DNA of 64,000 nucleotides from Paenibacillus sp. BJ-4. Its GTDB lineage: Bacteria > Bacillota > Bacilli > Paenibacillales > Paenibacillaceae. The translations under genes were made by a program, and so were the position numbers. This document shows positions 25,503-34,553 of this stretch, one piece after another (position 1 is the stretch's first letter; each line of letters opens with the position of its first letter). The notes under the pieces are model-generated. The model did no database searches. It saw nothing but the letters and a program-made list of their open reading frames with translations, and had not been told where the DNA came from. The stretch is from assembly GCF_020404765.1 (NCBI RefSeq), contig NZ_JAIVEM010000027.1, forward strand, positions 186,001 through 250,000, in the 5' to 3' direction.

Positions 25503-25661
25503 GCCGAACTAAAACGCACACGAGTCGCCACTACGCGGTCGGATGGTGCTTCCCATCGCCATCGCCCCGCTTGTACAGCACCATTCCGCCCACTTCGTTC
25601 CCATTCCATGTGACTTATACTTTAGTTTCTCTTTTTTAGTTGCATAATTTGTTTACAAAAA

Positions 25662-25709
25662 AGCCTTCGTATTTCAGGATTATACCACTCTCCCTGAAAT
25701 ACGAAGGCT
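25662..25709. terminator. bidirectional terminator between reductase and sugar-binding protein genes
   Basis: AGCCTTCGTATTTCAGG (25662-25678) pairs exactly with its complement at 25693-25709. A-run and TATA-rich flanks let it serve both converging genes. Bases 25503-25660 hold no recognisable feature. Confidence 0.8.
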
Positions 25710-25729
25710 ATATCGCGTGCTCTACCTAA

Positions 25730-27028
25730 CTATTTGCTTTTCAAATTATCCCACGTGCTCTGGAAATCCTCAAATAATTTATTGGCATCCGATTTACCAG
25801 CCACATAGGCTTGCATCTGACTACCAAACTCTTGCTGTGCTCCTTCAGGATAGCGGCTAAAGAACCAGCCCAGCAGCTTGTTTTCCTGGCTATATTTCAC
25901 GACTTCGGCGCCCAACTGGCCCATATCGGCCTCTGCCCCTTTTATGCTTTTGAAGGCCGGAATGAACTTGAACTCCTTGGTGATATATTGTTTGCCCTGC
26001 TCGGAGGTCACCATCCAGTTTAAGAATTCTTTGGCCTCAGCCTTAACAGCAGAATTTTTATTAACCACCCAGTTGTTGGCGACACCTACAAACAGCTTAT
26101 CTCCAGCAGTAGCATCTTCACCGATCGGCATAGGCAGAATACCCAGATTCAGCTTCGGGTTAATCCCGTCAATTTGGACCTGAGTCCAGTTCCCCTGTTG
26201 CATCATCGCTGCCTTGCCAGTGGCAAAATTCGTTACCTGCGTATTGTAATCGGTCGTCAGCGGCTTCGAATTGCCATACTTAAGCGTCAGATCGAACAGC
26301 TTAATCCACTCGGCGAATACGGCATTACCCGGGATTTTCGCGGTTCCATCATTTAGTCCCTTCACGAAGGCTGACGGGTCTGGCTGATTGGCAAATGCCA
26401 CATTCAGCAAATGATTGCCTAGCACCCAAAACTCCTGATATCCATTCGAAAAAGGTGTAATCCCTGCGGCTTGCAGCTTTTGAGCGGCTCCCTCCAGCTC
26501 GGACAGCGTTTTAGGGGTCTCCGTAATCCCCGCCTTTTTGAACAAGTCCTTGTTATAAATAAAGCCATATCCCTCCAGGTTCATCGGCTGACCATACAGC
26601 TTGCCGTCTTTGGTCATCGGCTCTTTGGCGACATCGACCACATCACCGACCCAAGGCTGATCGGACAGGTCTTCCAGATATTCCAGCCACGTATCCAGCT
26701 CACGATAGCCTCCTACGTTAAAAATATCCGGCTGTTCTCCAGAGGCAAACTTTGCCTTTAACGCAGCCCCATAGTCACTGCCCCCGCCCACCGTCTGAAT
26801 GTCGAGCTTGATCCCCGGGTGAGTCGCTTCATATTCCGCCTTCATGCGATTTAGCGCTTCTGCAATCTCCACCTTGAATTGGAAAATATGAATCGTCTTC
26901 TCCTTCACTTCCTCTTTGCCTGCATTTTGTTCGCTACCACTGCTGTTACAACCTGTCAAAACCAGTGCAAAGGCTGCAAAAAGCAAAATCAGTGCTTGGG
27001 CTTTCTTTTTATAAGAGCGCGTTTTCAT
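25730..27028 (-). CDS. sugar ABC transporter substrate-binding lipoprotein
   Basis: The 432-residue CUT1-type binding protein has a lipobox VLTGC, then TIHIFQFKVEIAEALNRM, GEQPDIFNVGGYRELDTWLE and repeated aromatic patches (GYQEFWVLGNHLL, QQGNWTQVQIDG) that form the sugar site. The ATG at 27028 is chosen as AAAGGA sits eight bases upstream. It is the last gene of the operon after two permease genes, an unusual order because binding proteins usually come first. A hairpin at 27121-27145 precedes it. No ATPase gene is present; a shared MsmX-type ATPase elsewhere is expected. Confidence 0.92.
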   Translation of the reverse strand: MKTRSYKKKAQALILLFAAFALVLTGCNSSGSEQNAGKEEVKEKTIHIFQFKVEIAEALNRMKAEYEATHPGIKLDIQTVGGGSDYGAALKAKFASGEQPDIFNVGGYRELDTWLEYLEDLSDQPWVGDVVDVAKEPMTKDGKLYGQPMNLEGYGFIYNKDLFKKAGITETPKTLSELEGAAQKLQAAGITPFSNGYQEFWVLGNHLLNVAFANQPDPSAFVKGLNDGTAKIPGNAVFAEWIKLFDLTLKYGNSKPLTTDYNTQVTNFATGKAAMMQQGNWTQVQIDGINPKLNLGILPMPIGEDATAGDKLFVGVANNWVVNKNSAVKAEAKEFLNWMVTSEQGKQYITKEFKFIPAFKSIKGAEADMGQLGAEVVKYSQENKLLGWFFSRYPEGAQQEFGSQMQAYVAGKSDANKLFEDFQSTWDNLKSK

Positions 27029-27120
27029 ATTCATGTTCCTTTCTATTTTCAAATCAGATGAACTCGAAAAATTCATATGGAAACGGAGCAAACGGAATGG
27101 TGCTGAACAAGCGATGGTAA

Positions 27121-27145
27121 GTGCCCTCCGTTTGCGGAGTGGCAC
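27121..27145 (-). other. intercistronic hairpin before the binding-protein gene
   Basis: GTGCC and CTCCG pair with CGGAG and GGCAC around a four-base loop. No T-run follows, so it is more likely an RNA-stability or processing element than a terminator, which could raise the level of the downstream binding protein relative to the permeases. Confidence 0.4.
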
Positions 27146-27174
27146 ACCATGTACATTTTCAGTTCATCCCACAC

Positions 27175-28011
27175 TCAGCCTTTGACCGAACCAGCCATAA
27201 TACCTTGAATAATATATTTTTGCATGGCCAGAAAGAATGCAATAACTGGCAAAATGCCAAGTACCAGAGCAGGCAATGCCAAATCCCATTGCTTTGTGTA
27301 TTGCCCGAAAAAGGCATAGGTAGCAATCGGAATCGTGCGCAGTTCAGCCTTTTGCAGCACCAGAGATGGCAGGAGATAGTCATTCCAGATCCAGAGCGTA
27401 TTTAAAATAATAACCGTCACCATCATCGGCAGCATCAACGGATAGACAATACGGAAAAACACACCATAGGGTGTACAGCCGTCCACCGTAGCCGCCTCCT
27501 CCACCTCGACCGGCACACCTTTGACAAACCCGTGAAAGAGAAAGATGGACATAGGCGCACCAAAGCCCAGATAGCAGATCACCAGCCCAGTGATGCTGTT
27601 CATTAAATCCAGCGTGCTTACGACCTTGACCAAAGGGATCATCACCGATTGAAAAGGGATGACCATCGCAGCCACGAACAGGCCGAACAATACCCGGTTA
27701 TAACGTGTGGGGTGCCGGACCATCCGATAAGCAGCCATCGAGCTGATCAGCACGAGCAGCAAATTACTGACTACCGTCACCACGAGTGAATTCCACAAGG
27801 CTTCGGGAAAACGCGTAATGCTCCACGCCCTGGCATAATTGCTCCATACAAAGGTTTGTGGCCAGGCTGCAGAATCGGTAAGCAGGTCACCAAAGCTTTT
27901 GACTGAATTCACGAACAAAAAATAAAACGGAACGAGGAATAACAAAGCGACAAGGATCATGACCAGCTCAGTCGTCCATGTTCCAAAGCGGTAGCGCTTG
28001 CTTGTTTCCAT
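27175..28011 (-). CDS. sugar ABC transporter permease, MalG/AraQ type
   Basis: The 278-residue protein has six membrane helices and the permease EAA loop EEAATVDGCTPYGVFFRIVYPL, which contacts the ATPase. The C-terminus GIMAGSVKG is typical of the second CUT1 permease. Its start follows directly on the stop of the other permease gene (adjacent coordinates), so the two are translationally coupled and form the membrane channel together. Confidence 0.93.
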   Translation of the reverse strand: METSKRYRFGTWTTELVMILVALLFLVPFYFLFVNSVKSFGDLLTDSAAWPQTFVWSNYARAWSITRFPEALWNSLVVTVVSNLLLVLISSMAAYRMVRHPTRYNRVLFGLFVAAMVIPFQSVMIPLVKVVSTLDLMNSITGLVICYLGFGAPMSIFLFHGFVKGVPVEVEEAATVDGCTPYGVFFRIVYPLMLPMMVTVIILNTLWIWNDYLLPSLVLQKAELRTIPIATYAFFGQYTKQWDLALPALVLGILPVIAFFLAMQKYIIQGIMAGSVKG

Positions 28012-28893
28012 TTACGCCTCCACCTCCCGGCTTTTCGTCAGGCGCACCTGAAGGCTCGTAACAAGCGCAACAATAATAAAGAAAATGAGCGCTTTGGCCG
28101 TCCCCAATCCATAACGATTATTCACAAACGCTTCATTGTAAATATTGAGAGCCACCGATTCCGTGGACCCGAAAGGACCACCCTTGGTTAATGACAAATT
28201 AAGATCGAACATTTTAAACGACCATGATATCGCCAGGAAAAGACATACCGTAACCGCAGGCATGATCAATGGCAGTATAATCGACCTAAGTATTTGCATG
28301 CGGCTCGCTCCGTCAATTTCGGCTGCTTCCAGCATATCCCGAGGCACATTGGTCAGGGAAGAAATATAGATGACCATCAAATACCCGGCGGTTTGCCAGA
28401 TAAACACGATCACAATGCCCCAGAAGGCCGTAATCTCATCTCCCAGCCAGGATAGATTAAAGAAAGACCAATTCGTGCTTTCTCCAATCGCGGCAAAGCC
28501 CTTGACGAAAATAAACTGCCAGATAAATCCAAGCAACAGCCCGCCGATCACATTGGGCATGAAAAAAATAGTCCTGAGCACATTTTTTGTTTTCAGCGGC
28601 TTGGTTAGAAAATACGCCAGCAGAAAGCCCATTAAATTCGCAGCCACCACTCCAATCACCGTAAAACGGACCGTAAACCAAAACGCTGTCCTAAATTTGT
28701 CATCATCCCATAAAATGTGACTGAAATTATCCAACCCGACCCACTTCGCCTGATTGGCAACCCCATTCCACTCTGTAAAAGAATAGTACATTCCCAGGAT
28801 GAAAGGGATTACAATAATGATAACGAAAAATAACGTCGACGGCCCTACAAAAATCCATTGCTGGAGCCATTGCGACGACTTGGCGCGGTTCAA
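28012..28893 (-). CDS. sugar ABC transporter permease, MalF/AraP type
   Basis: The 293-residue protein has six membrane helices, the EAA loop LEAAEIDGASRMQILRSIIL and the LTKGGPFGSTESVALNIYNE stretch common in CUT1 first permeases. The start is a TTG at 28893 after AAAAGGGGGG. It heads the importer operon and is divergent from a kinase/regulator pair that probably controls it. Confidence 0.92.
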   Translation of the reverse strand: MNRAKSSQWLQQWIFVGPSTLFFVIIIVIPFILGMYYSFTEWNGVANQAKWVGLDNFSHILWDDDKFRTAFWFTVRFTVIGVVAANLMGFLLAYFLTKPLKTKNVLRTIFFMPNVIGGLLLGFIWQFIFVKGFAAIGESTNWSFFNLSWLGDEITAFWGIVIVFIWQTAGYLMVIYISSLTNVPRDMLEAAEIDGASRMQILRSIILPLIMPAVTVCLFLAISWSFKMFDLNLSLTKGGPFGSTESVALNIYNEAFVNNRYGLGTAKALIFFIIVALVTSLQVRLTKSREVEA

Positions 28894-29099
28894 ACCGATC
28901 CCCCCTTTTGTTGTCTGTTGGTGTCTGGAACGCTCCTACGGCTTCCTCAGCAAGCAGCATGGACGCTTGGGCCGTATGATTGGCGGTTCACATATTCATT
29001 ATGTCGAATAAGCGCTTTCGAGAACACGCAAGATCGTGAACCATTAGGGGGAAATTATTGACCTCTGGCTTGTCTTGAATCGTGAAAGGAGCTACCTGT

Positions 29100-30914
29100 A
29101 TGAAATTTTATAGCATTCGTTCCCGTCTGATCTGGTTTCTGCTCATTGCAGTCACCCTGCCGCTGTTGCTGTCGATGACCATGACCTTCATTCTTACCAA
29201 GCAATCCTTGCGAGAGCAGGCCACCCAAGAAAATGAACGGCTTATTTTTCAGGGAATTACAAATTTGGATAACTATTTACAAGGATTGAATCGCGCGTCC
29301 ATCGGTGTTTATAATGACCCTCATTTTCTGCGCAATCTGGCCAAAATTCCGGATGATTACCGGGCCGTCGCCGAAATTTACACGACGCTGCAAACGATGC
29401 TGAATGCTTCGTCAGGCATCGATCAGGTGTATTTGCACTCTTTTCAGGCAGGGCAATCTACCCTGATTACCAGTACAGTCCCTCTTCGGGAATTCCGGCT
29501 GGAGCCCTTCCCCGGCTCTATCCATTACGGTTCTTCCGGACTATTCATACAGCCATCACATAAGAAGCATTTGTACGGCTTTTCGGCGGTTTCCTATGCA
29601 GAGCACGACACACAGCGGCAGGTATTTACACTCCATCGGGCGATTCGGAACATTCCTTCCTCAGAGATGCTTGGGGTACTGGCTATAGATGTTCGTCTCG
29701 ATCCGCTGCGCAGCATCTGCCGTCAATTGTATAATGCGGATACAGAGGAGCTATTCTTGGTCGATCAGCACGGAACGATCATATATAGCGGGAATGAAGC
29801 AGCAATTGGAACACGTTGGAAGGAATCCGGCCTGCTCAATCGAATTTCTAATGAAGGCGAGCACGGAGTAATCGAGGATAATACGGCACTGCACGTGTAC
29901 GGCAAGCTGGATGCCAGCCTGTCAGGCTGGACGCTCGTTAAGAAAATCCCAAATCGAACGCTTTATTTTCGGGCCACTCGCCTGACCCAGATCAATGTAG
30001 TCATTGCAAGCACCGCGTTGCTGCTTGTCATTGTCGCCACACTATGGATTTCCATAAAAATTACGGAGCCTATTAAGCGACTGACTCGTTACATAAACCA
30101 GATCCAGTCTGGTCAACTCGATGTAGACATTCGGGCCATGAGCAACGATGAAATCGGGGTGCTATCACGCAGCTTCAGACAGATGATGGATACTATCAAC
30201 AACCTCATCTTGAGGGAATATAAGCTGGAGCTGGCAAACAAAACACACCAATTGAAAGCGCTTCAAGCACAGATTAATCCTCACTTTTTATATAATACGC
30301 TACAGTCTATTGGAACGCTGGCTCTACAGCATGAGGTGCCGCGCATCTATTCTCTGCTCTCCTCCCTCGCCAAAATGCTGCGCTATAACATGCGGGATCA
30401 TACAATCGTTACGCTCAAGGAGGAGGCCGAGCATGTAAGGCAATATCTTGATTTGCAAAAAGAACGCTTTAGGGAGCAATTAGAGGTGACTTACCAGTGG
30501 GATGATGAGGTCCTGAATGACCGTGTGCCTAAAATGATTCTCCAGCCATTGGTGGAAAACTACTTTAAGCACGGTGCTGATCCCCGGCTGGGTCCTGGTA
30601 AAATTCACATTACAGGCTGCCGAATTCGCGAAGGAATTGTAAGAATAATAGTGGAAAATAACGGAATATCCATTCCGCAGGCCGAGTTGGAGCAACTTCA
30701 ACATATGCTGAAGCGTCCGCTAAAAGCCTACGAGGAACCGAATACCAGCGAACAGGATTCCATCGGACTCCGTAATGTTCTATTGCGTATTCAGCTTCAC
30801 TCGGAGGACGGTTCTAATACCCTGTGTGTAGACAATATTCTGCCTCATGGCGTTCGTTATACACTTGAAATTCGTACCGAGGCTCACATCGGAATTCATA
30901 TTAAGGGAGAGTGA
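29100..30914 (+). CDS. YesM-type sensor histidine kinase
   Basis: The 604-residue kinase has a membrane helix near residues 10-35, a long extracellular sensor region to about residue 290, a second helix, a HAMP domain (TEPIKRLTRYINQIQSGQLD), a His_kinase domain with QAQINPHFLYNTLQSI (phospho-acceptor His) and an ATPase domain with LVENYFKHG. YesM kinases sense sugars or their binding proteins. ATG 29100 has AAAGGAG eight bases upstream. It is followed six bases later by a YesN-type regulator and is divergent from the sugar importer, its probable target. Confidence 0.93.
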   Translation: MKFYSIRSRLIWFLLIAVTLPLLLSMTMTFILTKQSLREQATQENERLIFQGITNLDNYLQGLNRASIGVYNDPHFLRNLAKIPDDYRAVAEIYTTLQTMLNASSGIDQVYLHSFQAGQSTLITSTVPLREFRLEPFPGSIHYGSSGLFIQPSHKKHLYGFSAVSYAEHDTQRQVFTLHRAIRNIPSSEMLGVLAIDVRLDPLRSICRQLYNADTEELFLVDQHGTIIYSGNEAAIGTRWKESGLLNRISNEGEHGVIEDNTALHVYGKLDASLSGWTLVKKIPNRTLYFRATRLTQINVVIASTALLLVIVATLWISIKITEPIKRLTRYINQIQSGQLDVDIRAMSNDEIGVLSRSFRQMMDTINNLILREYKLELANKTHQLKALQAQINPHFLYNTLQSIGTLALQHEVPRIYSLLSSLAKMLRYNMRDHTIVTLKEEAEHVRQYLDLQKERFREQLEVTYQWDDEVLNDRVPKMILQPLVENYFKHGADPRLGPGKIHITGCRIREGIVRIIVENNGISIPQAELEQLQHMLKRPLKAYEEPNTSEQDSIGLRNVLLRIQLHSEDGSNTLCVDNILPHGVRYTLEIRTEAHIGIHIKGE

Positions 30915-30920
30915 TCTGTT

Positions 30921-32546
30921 ATGAAAGTCTTGATTGTGGATGATGAAAAGCATGTGCGCCATGCCATTCGGATGCTTGTACATTGGGAGGCTTACGGCGT
31001 GACCGAGGTGATCGAAGCCGAGTCGGGCGATCAGGCGATTGAGCTCATCACAGCCCTTTCTCCACCTGTTGTACTCACGGATATGCGGATGCCCGGCAAA
31101 GATGGAGTAGCCCTGATGGAGTGGATTCAGGTCCATTCCCCCGCGACCAGAGTTGTGGTGGTAAGCGGCCATGACGATTTTGATCTGGTACGGCAGGCCA
31201 TTCGCCGGGGAGGGATGGACTATATTCTCAAGCCTGTAGACCCGGTAGAGATTAACGAGGCTCTATCCAAAGCCACCAAGGCTTGGCGAACAGCGGAGCA
31301 GGATCGGCGCAGGCAGACAATGCAGGCCATCGAAGTAAACCGGATGAGGCCGCACTATGCTGATAAGCTCTTGACCGAGCTGGTATCCGGTACGGCGAAT
31401 ACCACTCTTTCCATCACGCCCTTACGCGAGGAACTAGGTCTTCCCGGGGTGATTCAAATGTGCAATGCAGCTGTGATGAGCATCGCTCAACTGGATGCCG
31501 ATATGCTGGACAAATACAAGACGCGGCGTCCGCTGCTGAGCTTCTCCCTGATTAACATCTGCAATGAGTTTCTCATGGCTTCCCAGACCGGAATTGCATT
31601 CCGTCATCTGGAGCGTATGGACGAAATTATTTTGCTGTATTGGGGCGAGCCGTCCCGTTGGCCGCTGCTTTTGCAGGATATTCACACAGGGATCAGAACA
31701 GCATTGCGATGCTATATGCATATTGGAGTTGGCTCTTTCGGTGCCTTTCCCGTGACCGCAGCTACAGCCTACCATGAGGCGCGGCAAGCATTGTGGAAAC
31801 GGGATGTGTTGCAATCCACCGATTGGCTGCACCATAGTTCGCCTGCAAGACAGTCCGTGCGCCTCCCCCGGCTGCCCGAGATGGAAGAGGAACTGCGACT
31901 TAGCGCGCTCAGTTGTAATGCCAGTCGTGTAGCTGCGACGGTAGGCCACTGGGTAGCAGCCGTAGCCGAGCTGCCCTTGGTTACGGCGGAGCAGCTCACT
32001 GGCTGGAATCAGGAGCTGGATTGGATGCTGGCCCGCTGGCTGAATGACAGACCCGGAGATACCGAAGGCGAGGAACTGGCCGATGGAGCAAGCTCCATTC
32101 CTGCCCTGCCCATCGACAATCGTGGCCTGCTATCCCTGCCCTTATGGAAAAAACAGATCGAAAACCGAATGCTGGCAGCCGGTCAGGCGCTTACACCAAG
32201 CCATAGTCCAAATAACCCGGCGATCCGTGATATTGCCCGCTATTTGGATGCTCACTACGACGAGGATATTTCTCTACAGGATATGGCGAGCCGTTTTTAC
32301 CTCAGTCGGGAATATATCTCTCGCAAATTCAAGCAGGAATACGGCGTGAATCTGTCCGACTATCTGTGCCGGATCAGGATGGACAAAGCGAAGCTGCTAC
32401 TGCTGAATGACAAGCTGCGACTTCATCATATAGCCGGCATGGTCGGGTATCAGGATGAAAAATATTTTGGCAAGGTGTTCAAAAAACTGGAGGGGGTCAC
32501 GCCTGGCGAATTCAGAAAACGCCATTCTGCAAATCTTCAGCTGTGA
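30921..32546 (+). CDS. YesN-type response regulator with AraC DNA-binding domain
   Basis: The 541-residue protein has a receiver domain (residues 1-120, acidic DDE start, phospho-acceptor D54 in VLTDMRMPG, Lys in YILKPVDP), a long middle region, and an AraC-type double helix-turn-helix at about 430-535 (ISLQDMASRFYLSREYISRK and LHHIAGMVGYQDEKYFGKVF). GGGAG lies upstream of the ATG. It pairs with the preceding kinase and most likely activates the divergent sugar importer. Its last 35 bases overlap the 3' end of a convergent acetyltransferase gene. Confidence 0.93.
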   Translation: MKVLIVDDEKHVRHAIRMLVHWEAYGVTEVIEAESGDQAIELITALSPPVVLTDMRMPGKDGVALMEWIQVHSPATRVVVVSGHDDFDLVRQAIRRGGMDYILKPVDPVEINEALSKATKAWRTAEQDRRRQTMQAIEVNRMRPHYADKLLTELVSGTANTTLSITPLREELGLPGVIQMCNAAVMSIAQLDADMLDKYKTRRPLLSFSLINICNEFLMASQTGIAFRHLERMDEIILLYWGEPSRWPLLLQDIHTGIRTALRCYMHIGVGSFGAFPVTAATAYHEARQALWKRDVLQSTDWLHHSSPARQSVRLPRLPEMEEELRLSALSCNASRVAATVGHWVAAVAELPLVTAEQLTGWNQELDWMLARWLNDRPGDTEGEELADGASSIPALPIDNRGLLSLPLWKKQIENRMLAAGQALTPSHSPNNPAIRDIARYLDAHYDEDISLQDMASRFYLSREYISRKFKQEYGVNLSDYLCRIRMDKAKLLLLNDKLRLHHIAGMVGYQDEKYFGKVFKKLEGVTPGEFRKRHSANLQL

Positions 32547-33072
32547 TCGCATACAGCACATGATCTTCCCAGACACCATTAATCTTCAAATAGTTTAGTG
32601 CCAGCCCTTCACGGCGGAATCCGGCCTTTTCCATCACTCGATTAGACGGCGTATTCCTCGGCATGACCCCGGCCTGAATACGGTGCAATCCCAACTCACT
32701 CAAGGCATAACCTACAATGTCTTTCACTGCGGAGGTGGCATAGCCTTGTCCATGATATGCAGGGTCTACAAAGTAGCCCAGATTCGCGTTTTGAAAAGGG
32801 CCTCTGGCTATGCCCGACAGCTCCATTCTGCCGATCAGCTTATCATTTTCCGGCAAAAAAAGTCCAAACGTATATCCTTGTCCTGCTTGTGCAGCCTCAT
32901 GACCGACGGAGATCAGGCGCGCCTGTTCTTCGAGCGTAAAGTAAACTACAGCTCGTTCTGGCTCAAACGGCTTGAAAAAATCAAAATTTTCACGTCTGAT
33001 CTCCAATAATCGTTCTGCATCACTGACTTGTAAAAGCCGAATTTGCAGCCCGGGATGGGTGGACTGTAACAT
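32512..33072 (-). CDS. RimJ/RimL-type GNAT acetyltransferase
   Basis: The 186-residue protein shows the GNAT pattern: IRLLQVSDAERLLEIRRENF at the start, IGRMELSGI and the acetyl-CoA loop VDPAYHGQGYATSAVKDIV, then LHRIQAGVMPRNTPSNRVME, the RimJ/L-specific stretch. It transfers acetyl from acetyl-CoA to an amine, often a protein N-terminus or a small molecule. ATG 33072 was chosen for its eight-base distance from AAGGA. Its 3' end overlaps the AraC-type regulator by 35 bases, tail to tail. Confidence 0.9.
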   Translation of the reverse strand: MLQSTHPGLQIRLLQVSDAERLLEIRRENFDFFKPFEPERAVVYFTLEEQARLISVGHEAAQAGQGYTFGLFLPENDKLIGRMELSGIARGPFQNANLGYFVDPAYHGQGYATSAVKDIVGYALSELGLHRIQAGVMPRNTPSNRVMEKAGFRREGLALNYLKINGVWEDHVLYAITAEDLQNGVF

Positions 33073-33137
33073 TGTCATTTTCCTTCTTTCTCGTTTATTC
33101 ATATGTTTTTGGGTAATCACGGACACAAGACAGGAAA

Positions 33138-33170
33138 ATACCCCGGGTGCATGGAAGCGACCCAGGGTAT
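33138..33170 (-). terminator. terminator of the old-yellow-enzyme gene
   Basis: ATACCCCGGGT (33138-33148) pairs with ACCCAGGGTAT (33160-33170). On the minus strand TTTTCC follows. Confidence 0.65.
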
Positions 33171-33187
33171 TCCTATCCATTCAAAAT

Positions 33188-34312
33188 TTAATCCGTAACA
33201 GGCAACCAGCCAGGAACCGTCATCAGCACCCCCCACAGGTAGTCCGGAATAACCAGCTCCTGTTGGGCTTGCTTGGACAAAGTCGTGCGAATGGTATCTT
33301 CTGTGCCGTTCTGCACCTTCTGAACCCATTGCGGCTCCATCAGAAGCGGACGTCCGAGCGAAACAAGCGGTATACCTGTCTCCAGCGCTGCAAGCGCATC
33401 GTCCGGTGTATTCAGCGACCCAACTCCCATAATCGGCACGCGGTTGCCAACTTTCTCATGGATGAGAACGGTACGTGAACGTTCATCGCTACGATCACGG
33501 AACGAACCGCCGAAGAAATGGTTGACGGAAATGTGCAGGTAATCCAGCCCTTGATCCGCCAAACGGTCTACGAGTACCATCGTATCGTCCAGCGTAATGC
33601 CTGGCGTGTGTCCTTCCTCGGGAGACAAACGATACCCAAAGATGAACGGTTGCTTGGCATGCGCAGCTATCACTTTTTTCACTTCTTGGACAACTGCCAG
33701 CGGGAAGGTCAAACGTTTCTCAAGGCTTCCTCCCCATTCATCGGTACGAATGTTGGAATGCGGGGAGAAGAACTGCTGCACCAGATAACCGTTCGCGCCG
33801 TGAAGCTCCACACCGTCATAACCCGCTTCAATCGCGCGGCGAGTTGCTTCGCCATAGGCGCGGATGACACGGTGAATATCGTCGGATGTCATTTCACGCG
33901 GCACAGGTGCGCCTTCTTTTTCCTCAGCTACTGCGCTTGCACTGATCGGCTGTCCGTCCGGAATTTGATCCGGTGGACACAGGCGACCACCATGGTAAAT
34001 TTGCAGGATTGCTTTCGCACCCTCCTGATGAATCGTGTCAGCCAAACGACGCAGGCTCGGAATCATTTCATCCTTGTCGGCACCAAACTCATTTACGAAG
34101 CCTTTACCGTCTGGAGTCACATACACACAGGCCGTAATGACTGCGCCCACCCCGCCGGAACGTTCACGGTAGTAAGCCAACTCCTGGTCACTGACCTCAC
34201 CATTTTCATGGGAAGCAAAGTTAGTCATAGGGGCCATCGTAATACGGTTTTTCAACGTAACGCCAGAGGGCAGGGTAAAAGCATCAAATAAAGGCTTATA
34301 TTTCGGATTCAT
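33188..34312 (-). CDS. NADH:flavin oxidoreductase (old yellow enzyme family)
   Basis: The 374-residue TIM-barrel flavoenzyme has NRITMAPMTNFASHENGEVS (FMN region), the YHGGR stretch, the substrate-binding ELHGANGYLVQQFFSPHSN (His and Asn pair replaced by H-x-x-N) and RTDEWGGSLEKRLTFPL, typical of OYE/BaiH-type enzymes. Such enzymes reduce activated C=C bonds or nitro groups with NAD(P)H. AAGGAGA precedes the ATG at suitable spacing. A GTGGTTA palindrome lies about 100 bases upstream and could bind a redox or electrophile-sensing repressor. Confidence 0.92.
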   Translation of the reverse strand: MNPKYKPLFDAFTLPSGVTLKNRITMAPMTNFASHENGEVSDQELAYYRERSGGVGAVITACVYVTPDGKGFVNEFGADKDEMIPSLRRLADTIHQEGAKAILQIYHGGRLCPPDQIPDGQPISASAVAEEKEGAPVPREMTSDDIHRVIRAYGEATRRAIEAGYDGVELHGANGYLVQQFFSPHSNIRTDEWGGSLEKRLTFPLAVVQEVKKVIAAHAKQPFIFGYRLSPEEGHTPGITLDDTMVLVDRLADQGLDYLHISVNHFFGGSFRDRSDERSRTVLIHEKVGNRVPIMGVGSLNTPDDALAALETGIPLVSLGRPLLMEPQWVQKVQNGTEDTIRTTLSKQAQQELVIPDYLWGVLMTVPGWLPVTD

Positions 34313-34407
34313 TCATTTTCTCTCCTTCAGTTTAAGTCAGATCAGATAGGGCCGTAAACCATGAAGCCTGTCTCTTGTTGCTTATTTTAATTGCTTACTT
34401 TAATACA

Positions 34408-34424
34408 GTGGTTATAATAACCAC
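34408..34424 (-). promoter_or_regulatory. palindrome in the OYE promoter region
   Basis: GTGGTTA (34408-34414) and TAACCAC (34418-34424) form a perfect inverted repeat with three bases between, 96-112 bases before the start of the flavin oxidoreductase gene. No regulator gene adjoins. The rest of 34313-34553 shows nothing else. Confidence 0.4.
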
Positions 34425-34553
34425 AGTATAATGATCCGCCCCCATAAAGTCAAATCCTACCTTTCTGACCCCTCTTAAACTGTCCGGAAGACCTGAACCT
34501 TAGCCACTTTTCACAAGCCATCGCCTTACGAAAAGTAGATTATGACAAATATC

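Noticed and set aside
29000-29020. cre-like sequence (CcpA site) between sugar permease and kinase genes
   Set aside because: CGAAAGCGCTTATT matches the cre consensus only in part; three key positions differ, so it is not called.
33518-34291. Plus-strand frame opposite the old yellow enzyme gene
   Set aside because: Entirely inside a well-supported gene and without any family pattern.
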